Assembly: GCA_035625025.1 (NCBI GenBank)
Contig: DASPQJ010000057.1
Span: 1 to 44,969 of the forward strand
DNA: 44,969 bases
Reading direction: 5' to 3'
Source of the DNA: Bog-793 sp035625025
Lineage (GTDB): Bacteria; Actinomycetota; Acidimicrobiia; Acidimicrobiales; Bog-793
In this document: positions 8,243 to 16,941 of the stretch, in pieces
How the letters are laid out: each line of letters opens with the position of its first letter
Numbering within the stretch: position 1 is the stretch's first letter
Program-made: the position numbers and the translations under genes
Notes under the pieces: model-generated
Told to the model about the DNA's origin: nothing
The model's database searches: none
Seen by the model: the letters and a program-made list of their open reading frames with translations, nothing else

Positions 8243-10375
8243 ATGGCAGAAGAGCTTCCGACGGAGGCCGCCGAGACCGAGAAGGTCTCTGAGGCTGAAA
8301 TCGCCGTCCACTGGCGCGAAGAGGGCTACTACTACCCCTCCCCAGCCTTCATCGCCCAGGCGAATGCCGCGGATCCTCAGATCTTCGAGAGGTTCAGCGA
8401 AGAGCACTTCCCCGACTGCTTCAAGGAGTACGCCGACCTCCTGACCTGGGACGCGCCCTGGAAGACGATGCTCGACACGAGCAATCCGCCCTTTTGGAAG
8501 TGGTTCGTCGGAGGTCGTCTCAACGCCAGTTTCAACTGCGTCGACCGCCACCTCGCGACGGCGCGCAACAAGGCGGCAATCATCTGGGTCCCCGAGCCGG
8601 AGGACGAGGAGACCGAGACCGTCACCTACCAGGAGCTCTACCGACGGGTGAACGAGTTCGCGGCCCTGTTGAAAGGTTTTTGCGGGCTCAAGACAGGCGA
8701 CCGGGTCACCTTCTATCTGCCGATGATCCCGGAGCTTCCCGTCTCCATGCTCGCCTGCGCGCGACTCGGGGTCATCCACTCCGAGGTGTTCGGCGGGTTT
8801 TCGGGCGCCGCCTGCGGCGACCGGATCGCCGACTCCGGGAGCCAGATCCTCGTGACCGTGGACGGTTACTACCGCAACGGCGAGCTCGTCGACCACAAGG
8901 CCCGGGCCGATGAGGCCCTCGAGGCCGCGAGCAAGCTCGGCCAGGAAGTCGACAAGGTGCTCGTGTGGCGGCGCCACCCAGGCCGGTACGCCTCGGAAAG
9001 CCCGATGGTCGATGGCCGGGACTTCTTCGTCGACGACCTCCTCGGCAACTACCGCGGCACGGTGGTCGAGCCGGTCTCGCTGCCGGCCGAGGCGCCGCTG
9101 TTCCTCATGTACACGAGCGGGACGACAGGGCGGCCGAAGGGCTGCCAGCACTCGACGGGCGGCTACCTCTCCTACGTCGCCGGGACCTCAAAGTACTACC
9201 AGGACATCCACCCCGAGGACACCTACTGGTGCACCGCGGACATCGGCTGGATCACGGGACACTCCTATATCGTCTACGGGCCCCTCACACTCGGGACAAC
9301 GAGCGTTATCTACGAGGGCGTACCCACCTACCCCGACCCCGGCCGGGCCTGGCGGATCGCCGAGCGGCTAGGCGTGAACATCTTCCACACCGCGCCGACG
9401 ATGATCCGGATGCTCCGCAAGCTCGGACCGGATGAGCCGGCGAAGTACGACTACCACTTCAAGCACATGACGACCGTCGGGGAACCGATTGAGCCGGAGG
9501 TGTGGCGCTGGTACCACGAGGTGATCGGCAAGGGTGAGGCCGTCATCGTCGACACGTGGTGGCAGACCGAGAACGGCGGGTTCCTCGGCAGCACACTGCC
9601 CGCAGTGCACCCGATGAAGCCCGGCAGCTGCGGACCGGCGGTCCTCGGAATCTACCCCGTGATCTACGACGAAGACGGCAAGGAGGTGCCGGCCGGGAGT
9701 GGCAGGGCGGGCAACATCTGCATCCGCAACCCCTGGCCCGGTCTCTGCCAGACCGTCTGGGGTCAGCCCGAGAGGTTCGTGGAGATCTACTTCGCGAAGT
9801 ACTGCGCCGACCGGAACAGCAAGGACTGGCGCGACTGGCCGTACCTGGCCGGCGATGGCGCGGTCCAGGCCGCCGACGGTTACTTCCGGATCCTCGGTCG
9901 GGTCGACGACGTGATCAACGTCGCCGGGCACCGGCTCGGGACCAAGGAGATCGAGTCCGCCGCCCTCACGGTCGACGAGGTCTCCGAGGCGGCGGCGGTT
10001 CCGGTCGTCGACGAGCTGCGCGGACGGGCGGTCGAGGTCTACGTCTCCTTGAAGCCCGGACTGTCGCCGAGCAAGGCGATAGAGGACAAGGTGAAAGAGT
10101 CCATTGATCGCCTGATCGGCAAGATCGCCCGCCCGAGGAACGTCTGGATCGTGGCGGACATGCCGAAGACCCGGTCAGGGAAGATCATGCGCCGGGTGAT
10201 CGCCGCCATCTCCAACTTCGGCGACGTCGGCGACGTGAGCACCCTCGCCAACCCGGAGATCGTCGACGAGATCCGCCAGCACGTTCAGAGCGAAAAAGTC
10301 AAGCGAGGAGAGCAGCCCCGCGAGCTCACCGCGGAGGAGGCCGAGGAGATCAGGTCGTTCGGTCGCGCCGAGTAG
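8243..10375 (+). CDS. acs: Acetyl-CoA synthetase (AMP-forming)
   Basis: A 710-residue adenylating enzyme of the acyl-CoA synthetase family: acetate + ATP + CoA give acetyl-CoA + AMP + PPi. The N-terminal ACAS_N segment (WDAPWKTMLDTSNPPFWKWF), the P-loop YTSGTTGRPKG (about 290-300), the adenylation motif DTWWQTENGG, the hinge GRVDDVINVAGHRLGTKEIE and the catalytic lysine motif TRSGKIMRR are all present. It is about 60 residues longer than typical Acs, mostly at the ends; WWQTE is the acetate-pocket signature. Start ATG 8243 follows GGAGAGGAACG. The divergent acetate permease supports acetate as the substrate. Confidence 0.95.
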   Translation: MAEELPTEAAETEKVSEAEIAVHWREEGYYYPSPAFIAQANAADPQIFERFSEEHFPDCFKEYADLLTWDAPWKTMLDTSNPPFWKWFVGGRLNASFNCVDRHLATARNKAAIIWVPEPEDEETETVTYQELYRRVNEFAALLKGFCGLKTGDRVTFYLPMIPELPVSMLACARLGVIHSEVFGGFSGAACGDRIADSGSQILVTVDGYYRNGELVDHKARADEALEAASKLGQEVDKVLVWRRHPGRYASESPMVDGRDFFVDDLLGNYRGTVVEPVSLPAEAPLFLMYTSGTTGRPKGCQHSTGGYLSYVAGTSKYYQDIHPEDTYWCTADIGWITGHSYIVYGPLTLGTTSVIYEGVPTYPDPGRAWRIAERLGVNIFHTAPTMIRMLRKLGPDEPAKYDYHFKHMTTVGEPIEPEVWRWYHEVIGKGEAVIVDTWWQTENGGFLGSTLPAVHPMKPGSCGPAVLGIYPVIYDEDGKEVPAGSGRAGNICIRNPWPGLCQTVWGQPERFVEIYFAKYCADRNSKDWRDWPYLAGDGAVQAADGYFRILGRVDDVINVAGHRLGTKEIESAALTVDEVSEAAAVPVVDELRGRAVEVYVSLKPGLSPSKAIEDKVKESIDRLIGKIARPRNVWIVADMPKTRSGKIMRRVIAAISNFGDVGDVSTLANPEIVDEIRQHVQSEKVKRGEQPRELTAEEAEEIRSFGRAE

Positions 10376-10508
10376 CGAACCTTCGGTCCTCCCCGAGATC
10401 CCCCGGCGAAGGCGCCATGCTTTAGCACTGGGAATGACCGGCGCGGCGGTCGCGGTCGGGACTCGTCCACCTTCTCGCCGGCGGCTGAAGGTGCGAGGAG
10501 CCTCCTCC

Positions 10509-11249
10509 TCACACGGTCATGTCCGGCGGTTCGAAGACCGAGACGAACCACTCGCCCGCCAGCTTGGCGACCGCTTCCAGAGCGCCGGGCTCCTCGAAGA
10601 GGTGCGTCGCCCCGGGCACGACTTCGAGTGACGTCCGACAGCGAAGCTGGCGCTGCGCGGCACGGTTGAGGTCCAAGACGACCCGGTCATCGCCGCCCAC
10701 GACGAGGAGAGTCGGGGCCTCCACCTCGCCGAGCCTCGTCCCGGCGAGATCAGGCCTGCCGCCGCGCGACACGACGGCGCCGATCTGGTCTTTGAGGCCC
10801 GCTGCGGCCACCAAGGCGGCGGCGGCCCCGGTGCTGGCACCGAAGAGCCCGATGGGCAGTCCAGCGACGAAGGGCTGCCGTCGCGCCCAGGCCACGGCGG
10901 ATTTGAGACGCGCCGCGAGAAGGGAGATGTCGAAGACCAGCCGCCGGTCGTCCGCCTCCACCTCCGTGAGAAGGTCGAAGAGCAGCGTGGCGAGCTCGGC
11001 CCGGTTGAGCGCGACCGCGACCGCGCGGTTCCTCGGGCTGAGGCGGCTGCTCCCGCTGCCGTGCGCGAAGAGCACGACCCCGAGCGCCGAATCGGGCACG
11101 GTGAGGTCGCCGCGCAGGCGCAAGGGACCGATCTCGATCTCCACTGATCGGGCCGCAGGCGGGACAGGGCTGTCCCCGGTGTCACGACCCGTAGGCGACT
11201 GTCCGGGCAATTCCGCCTCCTCGTCGCGGGAGCCAGGATGGAATTTCAC
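10509..11249 (-). CDS. Dienelactone-hydrolase-type alpha/beta hydrolase
   Basis: The conserved part runs from about residue 30 to the end (VEIEIGPLRLRGDLTVP... to the C-terminus). The nucleophile elbow is GASTGAAAA, the acid is in VVGGDDRVV and the histidine in GATHLFEEPG, so a complete Ser-Asp-His triad is visible. Proteins of this subgroup are small soluble hydrolases, often found fused to or beside phosphoribosyltransferases; substrates are unknown. I use GTG 11249 because the next upstream minus-strand gene ends at 11281; the open frame reaches 11354 but that extension is low-complexity. No good ribosome site is seen, so the start is uncertain. Confidence 0.75.
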   Translation of the reverse strand: MKFHPGSRDEEAELPGQSPTGRDTGDSPVPPAARSVEIEIGPLRLRGDLTVPDSALGVVLFAHGSGSSRLSPRNRAVAVALNRAELATLLFDLLTEVEADDRRLVFDISLLAARLKSAVAWARRQPFVAGLPIGLFGASTGAAAALVAAAGLKDQIGAVVSRGGRPDLAGTRLGEVEAPTLLVVGGDDRVVLDLNRAAQRQLRCRTSLEVVPGATHLFEEPGALEAVAKLAGEWFVSVFEPPDMTV

Positions 11250-11280
11250 ACGGCGCCCGCCGGCGGCGGACGGGCGCGTC

Positions 11281-11610
11281 TTAAGCCGAGGCGCCTTGCC
11301 TTCTCGGCGACGCCCCGGCCCCGGGTCCGGTCCCCATCTCTTGCCTGTGACCACTGGGATCGCCCCGAAACGGGCGCACCGGGGTCTCGTCGTCCCCCGC
11401 CGGGTGTTCCACCACGGCGACGACCTTGGCGGCCATGAACCGGGCCGTGCGCACGGGTGTCCCTGACCGCGTGACCTCCGTGACCTCCACCGTTCCCCGG
11501 ACGCTGGCCACCTCCACCCGCCTGCCGGCCCGGCGGGCCTCGATCTCGAACCGCTCGACCCCGGCTCCCACGTCGACGAGGACTTCTATTCGGTCACCTT
11601 TCACCGGCAC
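11281..11610 (-). CDS. Small hypothetical beta-rich protein
   Basis: A 109-residue frame from GTG 11610 (alternative GTG 11604), ending 31 bases before the hydrolase start. The first 75 residues have the alternating hydrophobic pattern of a beta-sheet domain (DRIEVLVDVGAG, VEVASVRGTVEVTEVTRSG, KVVAVVEHP). The tail is Gly/Pro/Arg-rich and may be disordered. It is divergent from the endonuclease V homologue and probably co-transcribed with the hydrolase. I do not recognise the family; it is called real because its composition is unlike the Arg-rich shadow frames around it. Confidence 0.45.
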   Translation of the reverse strand: MPVKGDRIEVLVDVGAGVERFEIEARRAGRRVEVASVRGTVEVTEVTRSGTPVRTARFMAAKVVAVVEHPAGDDETPVRPFRGDPSGHRQEMGTGPGAGASPRRQGASA

Positions 11611-11675
11611 CAGGGTACCTACCGGGGCGACGCCGACGCGGGCCCCGGCGACCGCGCGTCGACGAAGATCGCAGG

Positions 11676-12473
11676 GTGCCAGCCGAACCCTGGGGATGGC
11701 CGCGGAGCGACGAGGAGCTCGTCGAGGTCCAGCGCCGGCTCGCCACGACCGCGGCGAGCGCGTTGAGCACCGATCCCTGGCTGTGGCCTGGCGCGGGGCC
11801 GGTCCTCGGCGGCTGTTTCGTCGCGTACCTCCGCGGCCACACGGGCCCGGGCCGGCCGGGCGACCGGGCGTGGGCGGCCGCCGTTGCCTGGCGGGGTGGC
11901 GATCCCGCCGTTCGGGGCGCCCGCAGATCCGACCGCCACCTCCGGGGCGCGCCGACGCCTGGTCGCCCCAGGCAGGCCGACGACGTCCTGGCCCAGAGCG
12001 TCGTGACCGCACGTCTCCCCTCTTCCTACGTCCCCGGGCTTTTGGCCCGCCGCGAGGGACCGATCCTGGCCGCCGCCCTGACGGCGCTCGAGCTGCATCC
12101 CGAGCTCCTGCTCGTCGCCGGGAGCGGACTCGACCATCCTCGGGGTGCCGGGCTCGCGGTGCACCTCGGCGCGGTCCTGAACGTGCCGACGGTAGGAGTG
12201 ACCCGACGCCCGCTCGTCGCGGTCGGCGAGAAGCCAGAACTGCGGCGCGGCAGCGTGGCACCGCTGTACCTGGACGATCGCTGCGTCGCCTTCTGGGTCT
12301 GCACGAGGACGGGCACCAGCCCGCTTGTCGCCCACGCGGGATGGCGGACGAGCCCGGAGACCGCCTCCCGTGTGGTACTCGACGCGTCCACTCCGGCTGC
12401 CCGAACGCCGGTCCCTCTGCAAGAAGCGCGCCGGGTGGCTCGGGAGGCTCGGAGCCTTGCCAGCTCTCGTTGA
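11676..12473 (+). CDS. Endonuclease V homologue lacking metal-ligand aspartates
   Basis: A 265-residue protein from GTG 11676. The endonuclease V core is clear: an N-terminal LVEVQRRLA helix, SYVPGLLARREGPIL (118-131), LLLVAGSGLDHPRGAGLAVH (144-163) and PTVGVTRRPLV. Nfi enzymes cut DNA next to deoxyinosine using Asp-Glu-Asp metal ligands. Here the first Asp (in the usual GVDVSY block) is Phe48 in GGCFVAYLRG, the second (LLVDG) is Ala148, and the conserved Lys of GVAK is Arg177; Glu127 and His154 remain. Catalysis by the usual mechanism is therefore unlikely, though the fold and perhaps nucleic-acid binding may persist. It is an intact frame with no neighbour hinting at a new role. Confidence 0.75.
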   Translation: MPAEPWGWPRSDEELVEVQRRLATTAASALSTDPWLWPGAGPVLGGCFVAYLRGHTGPGRPGDRAWAAAVAWRGGDPAVRGARRSDRHLRGAPTPGRPRQADDVLAQSVVTARLPSSYVPGLLARREGPILAAALTALELHPELLLVAGSGLDHPRGAGLAVHLGAVLNVPTVGVTRRPLVAVGEKPELRRGSVAPLYLDDRCVAFWVCTRTGTSPLVAHAGWRTSPETASRVVLDASTPAARTPVPLQEARRVAREARSLASSR

Positions 12474-12929
12474 CCGGCGTGGTACGGACATTCGGTCACT
12501 CGGCAGCCACAGAGCACGCTGACTCCGGGGCTTGCGTCGACAGGTTCAGCCGAGGGAGGAAGCCGCTCAGGGACTCGGCGTGCGGCGCACCGGCGACTCT
12601 TCCCCGAGATTCGCCGGCGCTTCTCAACTACTTGCGGTTCACGCGTCACCTCGGCAGGGCGGTGGACTTTGCACGACCTCCACGATCCGATTACGGATCC
12701 CCGCACTCTGGGGACGTGCGGTTGCGGTCCCTCCGCCGACGTGGCTTTGTCGACGCGGCACGCCCGTGGCTCGCGAGGGCTGGCCGGTGAGAAGACCGGC
12801 CGCCGTCAGAGCCAGGCTTGAGCCAAGGCCGAATTCCCGCCGCTAGCAGCTCAAACCGGACGAGAGTCCCGCCCCGCCGCGCCCGAATCATCGGTCGACG
12901 CAGGCGTATGCTCCCGCCGCGGAGAAGAG
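12474..12929. other. Intergenic region upstream of hsp20, no gene recognised
   Basis: About 450 bases without a convincing gene. Visible structure: TGACCG/CGGTCA arms spanning the endonuclease V homologue stop (possible terminator), a perfect 7-bp hairpin GGCCGGT-GAGAAG-ACCGGCC at 12782-12801, and an inverted repeat CTTGAGC (12817-12823) and GCTCAA (12849-12854) upstream of hsp20 that resembles split heat-shock (HAIR) half-sites but with much wider spacing. Confidence 0.5.
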
Positions 12930-12932
12930 GTG

Positions 12933-13394
12933 ATGACAGTGATGAAACGCGAGAGTCACCGAAGCGAGGTCGTCCCGAGGGGATTCGACTTTCTCGACCG
13001 GTTCTTCGACGACTGGCCCGAGATGCTGAGGCGGCCGGTTCTTTTCTGGCCCGAGCGAGGCATGGGGGGCTTCCGGGTGGAGGAGTTTCACGAAGAAGGC
13101 GCCTACGTCGTGCGGGCGGAGCTGGCGGGTCTCGACCCGGAAAAAGACGTTGATGTCTCGATGCACAACGGCATCTTGCACATCGCCGTTGAACGCCGAG
13201 AGGAGGACAAGACCGAGGGACGAGACTACGTCCGTCGGGAGTTCCGGTACGGGTCGTTCCATCGGGATCTGCCCCTCCCGGAGGGAGCGTCAGAAAGCGA
13301 CGTCAAAGCGACCTACAAGAACGGGGTCCTCGAGATCCGTGTGCCGATTGCGGCCGCCGAGCCGCGGAAGCGGATCCCAGTCGTAACAGACTGA
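12933..13394 (+). CDS. Small heat-shock protein, Hsp20/alpha-crystallin family
   Basis: A protein of about 153 residues. The alpha-crystallin domain runs from FRVEEFHEEGAYVVRAELAG (about 47-66) to the C-terminal GVLEIRVP, which is the hallmark A-x-x-x-n-G-v-L segment (KATYKNGVLEIRVP). The C-terminus carries the I-x-V type tail (KRIPVV) that links dimers into oligomers. It is an ATP-independent holdase for unfolding proteins in the cytoplasm. ATG 12933 is preceded by GGAGAAGAGG; GTG 12930 and ATG 12942 are also possible. Monocistronic. Confidence 0.93.
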   Translation: MTVMKRESHRSEVVPRGFDFLDRFFDDWPEMLRRPVLFWPERGMGGFRVEEFHEEGAYVVRAELAGLDPEKDVDVSMHNGILHIAVERREEDKTEGRDYVRREFRYGSFHRDLPLPEGASESDVKATYKNGVLEIRVPIAAAEPRKRIPVVTD

Positions 13395-13665
13395 TCGTCG
13401 ACCCGCGTCGGGGATATGTGTGCGATCCGGCGACACGGCGGACCGCATTTCCAGGCTGGGCCGCTCGTGCGACGAACGAGTTTCGTCACCCGAATGTCGC
13501 CAAGCTCGCCCTCGCCGACGTCGCCGCGGCCTCGAACCTCCCCTGACCGGGCGATTCTTTCCAATCGCGAGATCGCTGACGGGTTGATCGCGGCCATTGG
13601 TCGAGCCCCGAGCGATGTCGGTCTGGTTTCGCCCAGATGGCACACGATCGAAGCGAGGAACGCGG

Positions 13666-14151
13666 TCACTGGCTCGGGTCGTCGGGCTCGTCTGCTTCGA
13701 CCAGTCGGCGCAGGAGCCTGGTGAGTTGCGACAGTTCTTCGGCTCGCAGGACGCTGATGGCTCGGGGTGGGCGGAGGAGGATGGCTTCCGCGGTCGCGAT
13801 GGCGTCATGACCCGCGGCCGTGAGCGTGACCAGCTTGCGACGTCGGTCATCGGGGTGGAGCTGACGTTCGACCAGGCCATGGGCTTCCAGCTTGTCGACG
13901 ATGAGCGTTGCGTACGGGGCGTCGAAGCCGTTGGCCTCGGCGAGCTGGGAGGGCGTCAGGGGTCCGCGGCGGAGCTGGAAGAGGATCTTTCCTCGCCCGG
14001 CGCGGAGGTGGAACCCGAGTGCCTTCGCGAGCTCGCCGTGACGGTTGTGCGAATCGACGAACTGCTGCATGAAGGTCCACGCCTGCTCGGCGGGACCAGC
14101 TGACCGTTCAGATCTCCCTTCCGCCTCTTCGCCTCGTGTGGCAGTCACCAC
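13666..14151 (-). CDS. MarR-family transcriptional regulator
   Basis: A 161-residue MarR protein: helix-turn-helix LTPSQLAEANGFDAPYATLIVDKL (about 65-88) and wing HPDDRRRKLVTLTAAG. It is the second gene of a two-gene operon, overlapping the SDR gene end by 7 bases (starts at 14151, SDR ends at 14145). A palindrome over the operon promoter is a plausible autoregulatory site. The likely model is that it represses the oxidoreductase until an aldehyde- or ketone-like ligand appears; that is inference. Confidence 0.9.
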   Translation of the reverse strand: MVTATRGEEAEGRSERSAGPAEQAWTFMQQFVDSHNRHGELAKALGFHLRAGRGKILFQLRRGPLTPSQLAEANGFDAPYATLIVDKLEAHGLVERQLHPDDRRRKLVTLTAAGHDAIATAEAILLRPPRAISVLRAEELSQLTRLLRRLVEADEPDDPSQ

Positions 14152-14876
14152 GGCACCGTCTGTCCGAGGTAATCGACATAGTGGAGGCCCGGCTTGTCAC
14201 GGAGGGCATCGATCGTCTTGACCACGTTGGGGATGCTGTCGTCGATGCTGAGCCGAGCGTCGGGGCCGCCGAGCTCGGTCTTCACCCAGCCGGGTGCCAT
14301 CAGGACCAGGCTCCTTTGTTCGCCGTGGTGACGTGCCGCGTAACTGCGCATGAAGGTGTTCAGGGCGGCTTTGCTGCCGCGGTAGACCTCGTGGCCGCCT
14401 CGTTCGTTGTTGGCCACGCTGCCCTGACCCGAGGACATCACCCCGATGGTCCCGGTCGGCTCGACATGGTCACCGAGGACTTCGATGACTCGCAGCGGCC
14501 CGAGGGCGTTGGTGACCATGACCCGGACAAACTCGTCGGTCGACGTCTCGGCCACCGTTCCCTCCGGCTGGTTCGTGACGCCGGCGTTCACGAACAGAAG
14601 ATCGAACGTCCTTTGCGCCAGGCGGTCGTGTAACGCCGCGATCTGAGCCGACACCGTGATGTCGACCATCTCGATCTCGATCTTCCCGGGGTAGCGCTCA
14701 GCAAGGTCATGAAGACTCGTCCTGTCCGAGCTGCGCACGGTGGCGGTGACGTGCGAGCCACCGCGCGTCCATTCCTCCGCTAGCGCAAGCCCGAGACCGC
14801 GGGACGCCCCGATGAGGAGCACCCGTCTCGTGGAAGTCCCGAGCACGGGGTGCCGCTTCGAGATCGTTATAGGCAC
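14145..14876 (-). CDS. Short-chain dehydrogenase/reductase (SDR)
   Basis: A 243-residue classical SDR. The Rossmann glycine motif is GASRGLG (23-29), NNAG appears as VNAG (97-99), Ser149/150 lies in VMSSGQG and the catalytic YxxxK is Y165-K169 (VYRGSKAAL). It oxidises or reduces an alcohol/carbonyl with NAD(P). The start is GTG 14876, only 8 bases downstream of a consensus -10 box, so the mRNA is probably leaderless. It is co-transcribed with the downstream MarR gene. The substrate is unknown. Confidence 0.9.
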   Translation of the reverse strand: MPITISKRHPVLGTSTRRVLLIGASRGLGLALAEEWTRGGSHVTATVRSSDRTSLHDLAERYPGKIEIEMVDITVSAQIAALHDRLAQRTFDLLFVNAGVTNQPEGTVAETSTDEFVRVMVTNALGPLRVIEVLGDHVEPTGTIGVMSSGQGSVANNERGGHEVYRGSKAALNTFMRSYAARHHGEQRSLVLMAPGWVKTELGGPDARLSIDDSIPNVVKTIDALRDKPGLHYVDYLGQTVPW

Positions 14877-14896
14877 ACCAACAATTATAGCCTATA
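14868..14896. promoter_or_regulatory. Palindromic operator candidate overlapping the -10 box
   Basis: TATAGCCTATA (14886-14896) has perfect 5-base arms (TATAG/CTATA) and covers most of the -10. A second half-site TATAGGC (14868-14874) pairs with GCCTATA (14890-14896) as a 7-base inverted repeat. The position is right for repression by the operon's own MarR protein. Confidence 0.5.
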
Positions 14897-14912
14897 CAAT
14901 GAAATCCCTCAA
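14884..14912 (-). promoter_or_regulatory. Consensus sigma-70-type promoter of the SDR-MarR operon
   Basis: On the minus strand a TTGAGG -35 (14907-14912) is followed after exactly 17 bases by a perfect TATAAT -10 (14884-14889). The predicted start point is about 14877, next to the GTG start at 14876, which implies a leaderless transcript. Confidence 0.75.
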
Positions 14913-15038
14913 GCTCGGCAGCTGGGAGCCGCCGCGGCCCCTGGGACGGCAGCAGACGGTGGTTCTCGGGACTCCGGGACCGCCGGTCAGGATCCTCGCG
15001 GCCAGGTCTGCAAGGCGCTTCGGTACGTAGAACCCAGG

Positions 15039-15182
15039 GTAAAGACGATCCCCTGGGGGACGGTCGCGGCCGGCGGCGCGTCCCCGGTGCTGCTCATCGG
15101 CAGCTTTCTCGTCGGCACGGTGCTCCGGCCGGCTTCGCACAACCCGGTCCGCGGCACCGCCAGCGAACTGGCTGTGACGACC
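15039..15182 (+). pseudogene. DUF998 membrane protein remnant (N-terminal fragment)
   Basis: One plus-strand frame reads KTIPWGTVAAGGASPVLLIG, then SFLVGTVLRPASHNPVRGTA and SELAVTT. This matches the opening of DUF998 membrane proteins (Trp-rich start, first helix, then QPxxYDPVRxTISxLA). It has no start codon and the resemblance ends after about 48 residues, so it is a truncated relic. The rest of 14913-15572 contains no other gene I can support. Confidence 0.45.
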
Positions 15183-15572
15183 GGAGACGTTCTCCCTGGG
15201 ACAGCCTCACGGCGCGCCTGGGAAGTCCGTCGATCGAGGTCTCCAGGGCTGCGGGTTGCGAACACCATTTCGGCCGCCTGGCGAGGTTCCCGGAGTCGTT
15301 CTCGTCACCCAGATCCCCCGCCTGACAGGGCCTCATTCGGACCCTTCGTCCGACAAAGGACGGGCCTCCGACGAGGTCTCGACGACTCTTGTCGGATTAC
15401 TGTCGGATAGCACGCGACCTACGGGTCGAGTTGCGGGGCATTTTCGCCGCATATTCGCGTTGCTTGTCCCGAAGCCAAATGCCCCGATCGACCGCTTGCT
15501 TCCAGGCATATGTCGTGCTAGGGAAATGCTCAGCTGTCCCGGGGAGGCTCGGCGCACGACAAGAGACGTGAG

Positions 15573-15920
15573 ATGTCCGATCGAAGCGGCATCGAATTGA
15601 TCGGTACAACGCGGAATCCGACGCAGGGTTGCACTCGTACGTCTCGAGGCTGCAACCATCGTGATGCGTCCATGCTCGCGAAGCGTCTCAAGAAAATGGG
15701 ACAAGCGAAGTACCAGCGAGATGGCGATCAACCCGCCAGTCGCCCCGGCATCGGGTCGACGTCGCACAAGCAAACGCCCGAGTTCCCAGTTCGCTCGGAT
15801 GTAGCTGGGATAGTGTTCGTCAACTCGATGGGCGACCTGTTTCACGGCGAGGTGGCGCCGGAGAGCGTTCATCCAATATTCGACGTCACGCGCAGGACGA
15901 CTCAATGCACGTTCCAGCGC
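15573..15920 (+). pseudogene. DUF5131 (phage Gp37/Gp68-like) remnant
   Basis: The frame from ATG 15573 reads IELIGTTRNPTQGCTRTSRG, later SMLAKRLKKMGQAKYQRDG and then IVFVNSMGDLFHGEVAPESV followed by HPIFDV and CTFQ. This follows the DUF5131 family (IEWTDxTWNPVTGC...GC..CYAExMAKRL...IFVNSMSDLFH). The third cysteine of the CxxxxxxCxxC cluster is lost (GCNHRDAS), the tryptophans are substituted, and the C-terminal half is missing; the frame runs straight into the next gene. It is best read as a decayed, phage-associated gene. Confidence 0.6.
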
Positions 15921-15947
15921 GGTTCATGTCAGCGAGGAGGATCAAAG

Positions 15948-16451
15948 ATGAGAAAGACCCTCAGCACCGTCATCGGTGCTCTGTGTATCGTCGCGGCGTC
16001 GACGACCGCGGCTATGGCGGCCACGGCGGTGTCGAAGTCAGCAACGAGATCCAATGTGACCGTTGCCCTGTCTGCATCTGCGGGGATGCCGACGACCTGT
16101 CCACCTGCCGCGGCGGTGGGCAAAGCGCTCGGGCTCAGTGTCTCGAAGCCAACCGTCGTCGTGTACGCCAAGGGAATATCTCTCGAGTGCAGCTACACGA
16201 GCAAGAAAGAGGGCAAGACGACGCTCTCTTACACGCCGGAAACCCAAAAGGTTTTTCTCGCGCAGGAAAAGTCCCTGCCCAAGACCAGCATCGACGTCGT
16301 GACCAGTTTGGGTAACGGGGTCTCGGCATTCCTGATGCCCCCTTACATGCTGGAGGTCCAGAAGGGAACGGTGGAATGCATCATCGAGACCAAGGCCGGC
16401 GCCGCTAAAACGGAGGCCTTGGCCGGGGTCCTTCTGAATTCCTACTGGTAA
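15948..16451 (+). CDS. Secreted hypothetical protein
   Basis: A 167-residue protein from ATG 15948 with a strong GAGGAGG site at 7-base spacing. Residues 1-27 form a signal peptide (RKTLSTVIGALCIVAASTTA, then AMA-A cleavage). The mature part has three cysteines (TTCPPAAAV, LECSY, VECII) and is small, basic and probably globular. An open frame extends upstream into the DUF5131 relic but the ribosome site fixes the start here. I do not recognise the family; similar Cys-poor secreted proteins are common in actinobacteria. Confidence 0.7.
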   Translation: MRKTLSTVIGALCIVAASTTAAMAATAVSKSATRSNVTVALSASAGMPTTCPPAAAVGKALGLSVSKPTVVVYAKGISLECSYTSKKEGKTTLSYTPETQKVFLAQEKSLPKTSIDVVTSLGNGVSAFLMPPYMLEVQKGTVECIIETKAGAAKTEALAGVLLNSYW

Positions 16452-16941
16452 TCCGGCTCTTCTCATTGCCAGGAAGCGGTGGTTCGGTCTTCCCGAGGTC
16501 GCCCTGGCGCGCCATCCCCCGCCCAATCCAAACGAGGCGACCAGGCAAGGGCAACTCACACGGGACCCGTCGGCCGAAGCGGGCTGACGTCTCGACGGCA
16601 GCGAACAGAGCGGGACCGCGCCCGGCTGGTCCCCGGCGCTGCAGTCGTGCAGCTGCGACCGGCGACTGTCGGCTGCGATCAGAACGCAACGCCGTCGCCG
16701 TTCCTGATGGCGTCATCGGGGCGCCGGGTGACAGAGCGATCAACGGCCCGGCTTACGAACATCTGTGACGCGGTCGTGAAGACGGAACGGCCGCCGGCCC
16801 CCAGTCTCACTCTGCAGGACAGCTTTCCGACAGCCGCGGGGACGGCGACACCCCCCCTGCGACCCGGGGGAGAGACGCGCCGACCTGCCGATGCGCAACG
16901 GGCACCGGAAGCCCAGACCTGGTGCGGCGGGCGCCCGCCAC
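16452..16941. other. Intergenic region, nothing recognised
   Basis: About 490 bases between two convergent genes for secreted proteins. The open frames here are Arg/Pro-rich shadows without start sites. I see no clear terminator, RNA or repeat. Confidence 0.5.

Noticed and set aside
11426..12790. A 454-residue plus-strand open frame rich in Arg, Pro and Gly
   Set aside because: It overlaps the endonuclease V homologue in another frame and has shadow-like composition with no motif.
12817..12854. CTTGAGC ... GCTCAA upstream of hsp20 as an HspR (HAIR) operator
   Set aside because: HAIR sites have about 7 bases between the arms; here the spacer is 25 bases. The arms are also imperfect, so it was not called an operator.
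15333..15905. A 190-residue minus-strand frame opposite the DUF5131 relic
   Set aside because: It covers the plus-strand DUF5131-like frame, which has clear family resemblance; the minus frame has none.
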